This document shows, one piece after another, positions 7,001-14,240 of a stretch of DNA of 22,829 nucleotides. Position numbers and translations under genes: made by a program. The notes beneath the pieces were generated by a model. The model searched no databases. It was not told the origin of the DNA and was given only the letters and a program-made list of their open reading frames with translations. The stretch comes from Caldisericia bacterium (GTDB lineage Bacteria; Caldisericota; Caldisericia; B22-G15), in the NCBI GenBank assembly GCA_021158845.1, contig JAGGSY010000089.1, positions 1 to 22,829 of the forward strand. The letters are read 5' to 3'. Within the stretch, counting starts at the first letter, position 1. Each line of letters starts with the position of its first letter.

Positions 7001-9002
7001 TGTAGTTTATCCTTTCATGATAAACAGACATAAGGACCTTAACAAATGCCTCCTTTATCTTGTTAATATCTTTAAAGGAAAGATCTGAATTTTCCAGTTG
7101 ACCGTCCTCTATCTTTGTCTTTATCACACTCTCAACAAGATCCACAAAATCTTCCTTTTTTTCAAGTTTCTCACTTCTTGCAGTTGCCTCTATGGAATCA
7201 GCGAGCATTATAATTCCTGAAACTTTTGATGAAGGAAGAGGACCTGGATATCTAAAAGTATCCTTTTGAACATTTGGATCCAACTCTTTTGCTTTTCTAT
7301 AGAAATATGTAACCAATGTAGTTCCATGATGCTCAGCTATAATATCTATTACCTCCTTTGGTAATTTGTGTTTTTTCGCTATCTCCACCCCATCTTTTAC
7401 ATGAGAAATTATAATTAGAGCTGAGAGAGATGGTGATATAGAATCATGAGGGTTAAAGCCAGTTGATTGGTTTTCTATAAAAAATTGTGGTCTCAACATC
7501 TTTCCTATATCATGGTAATAGGCTCCAACTTTTGCAAGAAGAGCATTCTCACCAATAGCATCTGCTGCCATCTGTGCAAGAGTACTTACATTTATAGAAT
7601 GCTGATAACTTCCTGGTGCTTTAAGAATGAACTCATTTAGAAGTGGATTGTTTATATTTAGAAGCTCCACTAAACCCAAAGGAGTTGATATTGAGAGAAT
7701 TCTCTCAATATGAGGAACAAGTCCAGCAAGTACTATTGATGAAAATGTTCCATTCAGGAATAGTATTAATGAATTTAAAATGATACCATCTGTGTTTTTC
7801 ATGAGTATAGAAAAGAGGATGAAAAATATGGAAGATATGATTCCTATAGCCAATCCTATCTTCAGGAAATCACCCATATTTTTTATTCTTTTTACCTGCA
7901 TTGACAGGAAAAGGGATACAAGTAGAAAGAGGGTAAGAAAGGTTATGTGTTCAGGAAAGAAAAGGGCATAGAAGAAATAGGCAGTTAGTATAAACAATGT
8001 GGAGGCTGAGAAGTTAAAGAATAGAAAGGAGAGCATGGCAAAGAATGGTAGAGGAATTAGATATGGATTGGGTACAAATTTTCCAGCAACAAGTGCAAGG
8101 GTAAGTATAATCACAAGGAAGTAAATTTCCTTGTGGGATATCTTTACATTTGATCTCACAAAGATAAAGAAAAGCAGAGAAAGTAGAAAGGCTATAATTA
8201 AGGAGTATAGTATCTTCGGAATGTCCTTAAAGGTAAACAATAAGCCATACTTCTTCAAAAGTTCTATCTCTTTATCACCGATTGTCGTTCCTTTTTTAAA
8301 GATTACCTCTCCCTTCTCTATTTTTATAATTACAGGTTTTACACTCCTTTTAGCCTCCTCCCTTCTCTTTTCGGTAAGCTCGGCATTAATTCTCAGATTA
8401 GCCTTTATGAAGGGTTTTATTGTGGTAACTATGTAGTACCTTTCTATCTCATTTATTTTCTGTCCTGAAAGAAAATTCTCAATTCTTGTATCAATGTTTG
8501 GAAGATCCTCCTCCTTTATACCAGAGTGAAAAAGGTAAGACAAAAGTGCTATAGATGTAGATTTTATTTTATTGAACTCCTCTTCACCAATTCTTGAGAA
8601 GTACTCAAGATATTCTTTTGGAAAGGTTATTCCAAGATCTTTAAATATCTCCTCCTGTGCTTTTTTATCGCCATTTCTCCATTTTTCCAGATATTTAAAG
8701 AGTGAATTGAGATTGTTAATGGCATCTTTCTCAACATCTGGATCATACTCGTAAAGTACTGGAACACTCTCAACAGCTTTTTTTATTAACTCTTCTGTCT
8801 TTTCCCTGTCAATAATTTCTATCTCTGTAGGAGATTTCAGGTCTTTTGTCAGCGTGGTACCTTTCTTTATAAATACAAAGGGAGGAATAAATGAATATAT
8901 AAGAAAGGATGAGAAAACAAGGAAGAGAATTAATAGGGGAATTATGTCCTTAAATTTGAGTTTTATCTTAAGATTTACTCTTCTTTTCCTCAAATTTCTC
9001 AT
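6945..9002 (-). CDS. PgpH-type 7TM-HD membrane phosphohydrolase (predicted c-di-AMP phosphodiesterase)
   Basis: The 685-residue protein has the PgpH layout. There is one N-terminal transmembrane helix (about residues 15-37), then an extracytoplasmic domain (about 38-260) ending in EKGEVIFKKGTTIGDKEIE, which is characteristic of the 7TMR-HDED extracellular domain. A cluster of about seven hydrophobic helices (about 262-430) follows, then a cytoplasmic HD domain: SYQHSINVSTLAQMAADAIG, AYYHDIGKM (H497-D498), NPHD, and IIAEHHGTTLVTYFY. PgpH in Listeria hydrolyses c-di-AMP; a role in that second-messenger system here is by homology. No diadenylate cyclase is in the window. ATG 9002 overlaps phoH by 35 nt and has GGAAG upstream. 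The phoH-HD-ybeY order is conserved in Bacillota and related phyla. Confidence 0.92.
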   Translation of the reverse strand: MRNLRKRRVNLKIKLKFKDIIPLLILFLVFSSFLIYSFIPPFVFIKKGTTLTKDLKSPTEIEIIDREKTEELIKKAVESVPVLYEYDPDVEKDAINNLNSLFKYLEKWRNGDKKAQEEIFKDLGITFPKEYLEYFSRIGEEEFNKIKSTSIALLSYLFHSGIKEEDLPNIDTRIENFLSGQKINEIERYYIVTTIKPFIKANLRINAELTEKRREEAKRSVKPVIIKIEKGEVIFKKGTTIGDKEIELLKKYGLLFTFKDIPKILYSLIIAFLLSLLFFIFVRSNVKISHKEIYFLVIILTLALVAGKFVPNPYLIPLPFFAMLSFLFFNFSASTLFILTAYFFYALFFPEHITFLTLFLLVSLFLSMQVKRIKNMGDFLKIGLAIGIISSIFFILFSILMKNTDGIILNSLILFLNGTFSSIVLAGLVPHIERILSISTPLGLVELLNINNPLLNEFILKAPGSYQHSINVSTLAQMAADAIGENALLAKVGAYYHDIGKMLRPQFFIENQSTGFNPHDSISPSLSALIIISHVKDGVEIAKKHKLPKEVIDIIAEHHGTTLVTYFYRKAKELDPNVQKDTFRYPGPLPSSKVSGIIMLADSIEATARSEKLEKKEDFVDLVESVIKTKIEDGQLENSDLSFKDINKIKEAFVKVLMSVYHERINYNEKSGDFREKGKDTSKEG

Positions 9003-9954
9003 AGGCTTCCACTATTTCCTGGACAAGGAAATGTCTAACAATGTCCTCTTTGTCAAGTTTAACAATCCCTATTTCTTCAATGCCAGAGAGGATATTTATT
9101 GCTGTTATAAGTCCGCAGTCTCGTGGGTTAGGTATATCCATTTGTGTGATATCACCAGTTATAACTACTTTTGAGTTAAAACCAAGTCTTGTTAAAAACA
9201 TCTTCATCTGAGAATTGGTTGTATTTTGGCCCTCATCCAGTATAATAAATGAGTCATTCAAAGTTCTGCCCCTCATGTATGCAAGTGGAGCAATTTCTAT
9301 TACATTATTTTCTATAAGCCTATTTACCTTTTCAACACTCATAAAATCGTATAGAGCATCATAAAGAGGCCTGAAATGAGGATCAACTTTTTCAAGAAGC
9401 GTACCCGGAAGAAATCCAAGCTTTTCTCCTGCTTCTACAACAGGTTTTGTCAGTATTATTCTGTTCACTCTCTTCTCAAGAAAATAGGAGAGTGCTGATG
9501 CCACAGCGAGGTATGTTTTTCCGCTTCCTGCTGGACCAATACAAAACACCATATCCTTTTTCCTTATCAATTCTATATACTTCTTCTGACCAGGAGTTTT
9601 TGGCTTTATCCTCTTTCCCTTTGGTGAGATAAGGATAATTTCAGAGAATGTTCCTCTAAGTTTGTTGTACTCTCCCTGTTTTATGTATTGTATAGCAGTC
9701 CTTATTTCATCTCTGGTTAATAAGATACCTTTCCTTCGCTTAAGCTCCACAAGGTCTTTTAGAAATATTTCAAGATCTGGAGGATAAGAGGTAGAGGAGT
9801 AAATAATCAAAAATTCTCCTGTGAATCTTATCTTTACACCAAAATCTTTGTCCAGTTCTTGCAAGAGATTATGGTAATAACTTGAAAAAGAAACTGCCTC
9901 TTCGCCACTTCTAAATGCTATTCTGGCTCTCTCTTTTAAATTAGAGGTTTCTAT
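8968..9954 (-). CDS. phoH: PhoH-family ATPase, probable AUA start
   Basis: PhoH-like proteins are P-loop ATPases associated with RNA metabolism; family members near ybeY are widespread. Walker A is GPAGSGKTYLA and Walker B is FIILDEGQNTT; the arginine and glycine motifs MTRLG/VVITGDITQMD follow. The first conventional start (TTG 9864) has no ribosome site and gives 298 residues. Upstream in frame the codons encode a sequence ending SFSSYYHNLLQELDKDFGV, which looks like the usual PhoH N-terminal domain. The only plausible start behind the strong AGGAGGTGA at 9969-9961 is ATA 9954, 9 nt after the AGGAGG and its adjoining TGA. That start gives 328 residues, the normal family length. The frame directly follows the rpsU stop, in the same frame. 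The function is secure, the AUA start is an inference. Confidence 0.9.
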   Translation of the reverse strand: METSNLKERARIAFRSGEEAVSFSSYYHNLLQELDKDFGVKIRFTGEFLIIYSSTSYPPDLEIFLKDLVELKRRKGILLTRDEIRTAIQYIKQGEYNKLRGTFSEIILISPKGKRIKPKTPGQKKYIELIRKKDMVFCIGPAGSGKTYLAVASALSYFLEKRVNRIILTKPVVEAGEKLGFLPGTLLEKVDPHFRPLYDALYDFMSVEKVNRLIENNVIEIAPLAYMRGRTLNDSFIILDEGQNTTNSQMKMFLTRLGFNSKVVITGDITQMDIPNPRDCGLITAINILSGIEEIGIVKLDKEDIVRHFLVQEIVEAYEKFEEKKSKS

Positions 9955-9960
9955 ACTCTC

Positions 9961-10125
9961 TCACCTCCTCTTTTTTGCCTTTTTCTTTCTTCTTTCCACT
10001 GAGGGAGGAACATAAAACTCTCTCTTTTTTATCTCGCTAAGAATACCTTCTCTTTCACATTCCTTTTTAAATCTCTTTATTAAGCTATCGAGGTCTTCTC
10101 CTTCTCTTCTTTCAACTGCGGGCAT
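9961..10125 (-). CDS. rpsU: 30S ribosomal protein bS21
   Basis: This 54-codon gene encodes MPAVERREGEDLDSLIKRFK, continuing with KECEREGILSEIKKREFYV and a Lys/Arg-rich tail ending KKAKKRR, an unmistakable bS21. bS21 binds the 30S platform near the anti-Shine-Dalgarno helix and helps initiation. A strong AGGAGGTGA precedes the ATG. The start lies 46 nt inside the 3' end of mtaB. The last codons AGG AGG TGA double as the ribosome site of phoH. Its location between mtaB and phoH matches the Bacillota order. The length is slightly shorter than the usual 57-71 residues. Confidence 0.96.
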   Translation of the reverse strand: MPAVERREGEDLDSLIKRFKKECEREGILSEIKKREFYVPPSVERRKKKAKKRR

Positions 10126-11399
10126 TTTGAAGTCTCACCTCCTTTCTCTATTGAGGAGTAAGAAAATTCTTTCTCTATCTTTCCATATACTACACTATTT
10201 TTGATGCTTTGTAAATACACTATGTAGAATTGATTCATCTTAACCGGCTTATCCAATTTTACTCTTATATAGTTCTCAGTGTATCCAGATTTTGCTTTTT
10301 CATTCAATACGATTAATCTCTTTCCAAGAAATTTACCAATTTCATTTTTCACAACCTCTCTCACAACTTCATTCAGTATTCTTTCTCTCTCTTTGATAAC
10401 ATCCTCTGGAACTTCATTTTTGAAATTTGCTGCAAGGGTTCCCTTTCTTTTTGAGTATGGAAATATGTGGACTCTAATAAAACCAGCTTTCCTTACAGCT
10501 TCCAATGTAGATTTGAAATCTTCCTCCTCCTCACCTGGAAATCCAACTATTATATCTGTTGTAACTGTAGCATTCTTAACTTCTCTCTTAAATCTTTCCA
10601 CTTTCTCTAAAAACTCAGCTATTGTATATTGTCTCCTCATCAGTCTCAGTATTCTATCACTACCGCTCTGGAGTGATAGATGAAGGTGTGGACATACTCT
10701 CTCTTCTTTCATAATTTCTATTAATGAGTTATCAATAAATTCCGGATTTATGGAGGAGATTCTAATTCTAAAGTCAGATGGAATTTTTAAAATCTCTCTT
10801 ATAAGTGAAGCAAGGTTTTTATCTTCTCCATAGCCATAGAGTCCAATTTGAGTTCCTGTGAGAACTATTTCTCTATATCCATTGGATATAAGGTTTCTTA
10901 TCTCCCTTAATATCTCTTCAGGGTTTCTTGATCTTGGTTTTCCTCTGAGATACGCCACTATACAATAAGAGCAGAATCTATCACATCCTTCCTGAACTTT
11001 TACAAAAGCCCTTGTTCTTCCATAAAATCTTGTGATATTTTCTCTATAAGAAAGACTGCTTTCAGATTCACCAAAGAGTGAAAGAATGACATTTCTAATA
11101 TTTTTTTCATCCCTTAATTTCAGATAGGGTATATTAGAATAACTTGGAAACTCTTTTTCTGGAAGACACCCTGTAACAACAACCTTTCCTTTTGAAGAGA
11201 ATTTTCTAATGAGTTTTTTACTTTCCTTTTCAGCCTTTTCTGTCACAACACATGTATTTACCACAAACACATCTGCCTTATCCATCTCTCTGGTTATCTC
11301 AAATCTTTCATCAAGCAAGAGATTCTCAATCATAAGTTGGGTATCGTATTGATTTACCTTACAGCCGAGTGTGTGGAAATATACTTTAATTTTCTTCAA
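10080..11399 (-). CDS. mtaB: tRNA t6A37 methylthiotransferase MtaB
   Basis: MtaB converts t6A37 to ms2t6A in tRNAs reading ANN codons, using two [4Fe-4S] clusters. The N-terminal MTTase domain has three cluster cysteines: C13 in HTLGCKVNQYD, C50 in VVNTCVVTEKA and C78 in VVTGCLPE. The radical SAM motif is EGCDRFCSYC (C139, C143, C146), followed by RGKPRSR. A TRAM domain forms the C-terminus (RLIVLNEK…YIRVKLD). The TLGCKVNQYDTQ wording is MtaB-type rather than MiaB or RimO. The start is TTG 11399, overlapping the rsmE stop by 4 nt (TTGA). A tail of about 20 residues after the TRAM domain runs over the rpsU ribosome site and 46 nt into rpsU. The tail may be dispensable. Confidence 0.94.
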   Translation of the reverse strand: MKKIKVYFHTLGCKVNQYDTQLMIENLLLDERFEITREMDKADVFVVNTCVVTEKAEKESKKLIRKFSSKGKVVVTGCLPEKEFPSYSNIPYLKLRDEKNIRNVILSLFGESESSLSYRENITRFYGRTRAFVKVQEGCDRFCSYCIVAYLRGKPRSRNPEEILREIRNLISNGYREIVLTGTQIGLYGYGEDKNLASLIREILKIPSDFRIRISSINPEFIDNSLIEIMKEERVCPHLHLSLQSGSDRILRLMRRQYTIAEFLEKVERFKREVKNATVTTDIIVGFPGEEEEDFKSTLEAVRKAGFIRVHIFPYSKRKGTLAANFKNEVPEDVIKERERILNEVVREVVKNEIGKFLGKRLIVLNEKAKSGYTENYIRVKLDKPVKMNQFYIVYLQSIKNSVVYGKIEKEFSYSSIEKGGETSKCPQLKEEKEKTSIA

Positions 11400-12109
11400 C
11401 CTAAATCACCACTCTTAAATAGTATAAGTGAAGATATGACTACAGGGGCAACTTCTGCCCTCAGTATCCTGTTACCAAGTCCAACGGTAATGAATCCGTA
11501 CTTCTGTGCCATTTCAACCTCTTTTTGACTCCAACCACCCTCATTCCCAATAAGGGCAATAACACTTTCTTTTACCTTTACATCTCTTAAAAATCTTTCT
11601 CTCTCAAGCTCCCAGAAGAGGAGTTTATCTTCGAATCTATCTGAATTTTCCCTGATAAAGTCTTCAAATCTTGAAACATCATGAACTTCTGGAATTATAT
11701 CTCTTTTTGAAAGCATAGCCTCTTCCTTAGCTATTCTTCTCCATCTATTGACCTTTTCTTCTCTCACTTTAACAACGGTTCTCTCCGAAATTATAGGAAA
11801 GAATTCTATTACTCCAAGTTCTGTGCATGTCTTAATAACCTCTTCAAACTTTCTCCCTTTGGGTAGCGACTGGGCAATTGAGAGAGAAATATTTGGTTCA
11901 AATCTTGTATTCACCCTTTCCTTTAACTTTACAAGAACTTCACCATCCTTAAATTTCCATATCTCTCCTTTAAATCTCTCTCCCCTCCCAACTACTATAA
12001 AAATTTCTTCCCCTGTTTTTAGTCTAAGAACCCTTATTATATGATGGGCATCTTCTCCTGTTATCCTAACAACATCTCCCCTTTTTGAGGAAACAAAGAA
12101 CTGATGCAC
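11396..12109 (-). CDS. rsmE: 16S rRNA m3U1498 methyltransferase RsmE
   Basis: RsmE methylates N3 of U1498 in 16S rRNA with SAM. The 237-residue protein begins HQFFVSSKRGDVVRITGEDAHH in the PUA-like domain, with HIIRVLRLKTGEEI. The SPOUT knot carries LIGNEGGWSQKEVEMA and LGNRILRAEVAPVV; the usual forms are IGPEGGFSxxE and LGPRILRTETA. The Pro-to-Asn changes at both sites and Thr-to-Ala in RAEVA are mild deviations. The start is GTG 12109, which shares one base with the hrcA stop (TAGTG), with TTGGAG upstream. In Bacillota rsmE normally follows dnaJ-prmA; here it follows hrcA directly. A SPOUT methyltransferase is certain, the exact target is by family. Confidence 0.92.
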   Translation of the reverse strand: MHQFFVSSKRGDVVRITGEDAHHIIRVLRLKTGEEIFIVVGRGERFKGEIWKFKDGEVLVKLKERVNTRFEPNISLSIAQSLPKGRKFEEVIKTCTELGVIEFFPIISERTVVKVREEKVNRWRRIAKEEAMLSKRDIIPEVHDVSRFEDFIRENSDRFEDKLLFWELERERFLRDVKVKESVIALIGNEGGWSQKEVEMAQKYGFITVGLGNRILRAEVAPVVISSLILFKSGDLG

Positions 12110-13110
12110 TATATCTGCTCCAATGCTTTTTTTATCCTTCTCGCATATCTTTCAAGTAATCTAAGCAGTCTTTCAAAATCTATTCTCTTTGGTGTGAGAA
12201 ATCCTATTCCACCTTCCACATATTCATCCTTTACATATGGTAGATTTATAAGCACAGTTTTTTCAAACTTAAATTCAGGCGTTTCTTCTCCCAGGACAAC
12301 GAGAAGTCTCTTGAATTCTGAAAGGAAGTTTATAAGTGAATTCACTCTGCTTTTATCCTCCATAAAGGAAACGAGGGTGTCTATATCCTTAGAGAGTTTT
12401 ACCTCTTCATAATTTAAAATATTTCTAATTCCCTTTATATACATTTCTCCAAGTTCCTTCCTCTTCCTTCTTTCTTCAATAACTCTCCTTATTTCGGAAA
12501 TAATTACTGGATAGATTCTCTCCCATTTATCAATAAAGTCATCATTTGATGAATCTATCCATTTTAAAACATATTTTTTAATCTCTGCGAGTACATCTTC
12601 CTCAATTTCCTCATCTGAGTTTATTATATGCTCCTCTACCTTATCCTCTCCTATTATTATAAATAGGACTTTTCTCTCGGAGCATTGAATAAGGTGAACA
12701 TTCTTTATTTTCTCATTTGTTGGCAAAGTGTAGAAGAAAAACGAAATTGCATTTGTAAGCTTCGAAAGATGTGTTAAGAATGTATCTATAGAATCTTCCT
12801 TATCAATGAGTGTTAGGTCTGTTATCTCTCTATCTATTCTCAAGGATGGAGTTAAACCCATTCTTTCAACCACTCTATTTATATAAAATTTTAAAGCTTT
12901 ATTTGTTGGTATTCTTCCAGAGGATGGATGTAATTGATCTAAATATCCCGCCTCCTCCAGCGAGGAGAAGTAATTTCTTACTGTGGCTGGAGATATATCG
13001 AGCGAATATTTATTAACCAGGGTCTTTGACCCAACAGGTTGTCCTGTCTCAAGATACTCTTTAACAAGGAGAAACAGAATGTTTTCCTTCTTTTCTTTGT
13101 ATCCTCTCAT
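12109..13110 (-). CDS. hrcA: heat-inducible transcription repressor HrcA
   Basis: HrcA represses chaperone operons through the CIRCE operator and is activated by GroEL. The N-terminal winged helix shows LETGQPVGSKTLVNKYSL, then SPATVRNYFSSLEEAGYL and HPSSGRIPTNKALKFYI, all diagnostic. A GAF-like dimerisation region follows. The length is 333-334 residues. ATG 13110 is chosen; a TTG directly before it (13113) is possible. I see no Shine-Dalgarno, and the start is 8 nt after the hemW stop, so coupling is likely. The gene is not followed by grpE, dnaK or dnaJ, and I find no CIRCE-like GCACTC-N9-GAGTGC inverted repeat in the window, so its targets must be elsewhere. HrcA is not autoregulated by a local CIRCE here, as far as can be seen. 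Confidence 0.95.
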   Translation of the reverse strand: MRGYKEKKENILFLLVKEYLETGQPVGSKTLVNKYSLDISPATVRNYFSSLEEAGYLDQLHPSSGRIPTNKALKFYINRVVERMGLTPSLRIDREITDLTLIDKEDSIDTFLTHLSKLTNAISFFFYTLPTNEKIKNVHLIQCSERKVLFIIIGEDKVEEHIINSDEEIEEDVLAEIKKYVLKWIDSSNDDFIDKWERIYPVIISEIRRVIEERRKRKELGEMYIKGIRNILNYEEVKLSKDIDTLVSFMEDKSRVNSLINFLSEFKRLLVVLGEETPEFKFEKTVLINLPYVKDEYVEGGIGFLTPKRIDFERLLRLLERYARRIKKALEQI

Positions 13111-13118
13111 CAATTACA

Positions 13119-14240
13119 TTATATCAAAAGAGAAAATACCTCGTTTGATAAGATAATGCCCTCATCAGAAAGTCTTATAGTCTCCGTGTCTTTTATTATA
13201 AGACCCATTCTTTGAAGAGTCTTTAATTTTTCAATGAAGTTAGGGGAGAAATCATGTAATCTATATTCTTCTAATGATACACCCTCCGCCAGTCTTAGAT
13301 TCAAAATAAAGAGCATCCTCTTTCTCTTATCCTTAGATAAAATCTCCATTCTTTTTATGGGAATGATTCCTCTATTAACTTTTTCTAAAAAGCTATAAAT
13401 TTCTTCATTCTTTGTCCACATTCCATTAAAGTACGAGACACTTGATGCACCAAAACCTATGTACTCACCTCCAAGCCAGTAGTTTAAGTTGTGCCTTGAC
13501 TCTTTCCCTGGTTTAGAATAGTTTGAAATTTCGTAATGAATGTAGCCCCTTCTTTTTAGTAATTCCAATGTTTCAAAATATAGAACTCTTTCTAATTCCT
13601 TAGATATGGGAGTTATCTTTCCATCCATTATATCAAGATAAAGAGGTGTGTTCTTATGGTATTCAAGAGAATATACAGATATATGCTCTGGATTGAGTTT
13701 AACTGTTTCTTCCAGTGTATGTAAAAAATCTCTCTTTCCCTCTGAGGGAATCCCCATTATTACATCTATGTTTATATTTTCAAAACCTATCTTTCTCAAT
13801 CTTTCAAATGCTCTTTTTATTTTCGCCGAATCATGCACTCTTTTGAGAAGCTTCAACGATCTATCATTAAAACTTTGGGCACCAAGACTTATTCTGTTAA
13901 TTCCCATCCTTCTGAATCCATAGAACTTTCCTTCCTCCACAGTCTCTGGATTAACCTCCAATGTAATCTCCGCATCTTCATGAAAACTTGAAACCTGATG
14001 GAGGGTCTCAATAATTTTTTCCAAAATATGTGGATTTAAAAGACTTGGAGTTCCTCCTCCAAAATACACTGTTTTTATTTTTCTATGAGACAGTAATTCC
14101 TTTCTTAAGTTTATCTCCCCAACAACTGCATCCACATATTTTTCAACTATCCCGCTCTGTGCTCTTATGGAATAGAAGCTACAGTAACTGCATTTTTTTA
14201 TACAGAATGGTATGTGTATATATACTGATATACTTTTCAC
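13119..14240 (-). CDS. hemW: HemW-like radical SAM heme chaperone
   Basis: HemW is a radical SAM protein related to coproporphyrinogen dehydrogenase HemN but lacking that activity; studied members bind heme and deliver it to respiratory enzymes. The 373-residue protein shows YIHIPFCIKKCSYCSFYS with C13, C17 and C20, then TVYFGGGTPSLL, INRISLGAQSF, the DVIMGIP segment and NLNYWLGGEYIGFGASS. The winged C-terminal domain is present. HemN-specific N-terminal extension is absent, which favours HemW. The start is GTG 14240, overlapping the lepA stop by 4 nt (GTGA). The lepA-hemW-hrcA order is the usual Bacillota one. No other heme genes are in the window, so its in vivo cargo is open. Confidence 0.9.
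   Translation of the reverse strand: MKSISVYIHIPFCIKKCSYCSFYSIRAQSGIVEKYVDAVVGEINLRKELLSHRKIKTVYFGGGTPSLLNPHILEKIIETLHQVSSFHEDAEITLEVNPETVEEGKFYGFRRMGINRISLGAQSFNDRSLKLLKRVHDSAKIKRAFERLRKIGFENINIDVIMGIPSEGKRDFLHTLEETVKLNPEHISVYSLEYHKNTPLYLDIMDGKITPISKELERVLYFETLELLKRRGYIHYEISNYSKPGKESRHNLNYWLGGEYIGFGASSVSYFNGMWTKNEEIYSFLEKVNRGIIPIKRMEILSKDKRKRMLFILNLRLAEGVSLEEYRLHDFSPNFIEKLKTLQRMGLIIKDTETIRLSDEGIILSNEVFSLLI

Noticed and set aside
9941..9964. GTG at 9964 as a start for phoH
   Set aside because: It is in a different frame and hits TAA after seven codons.
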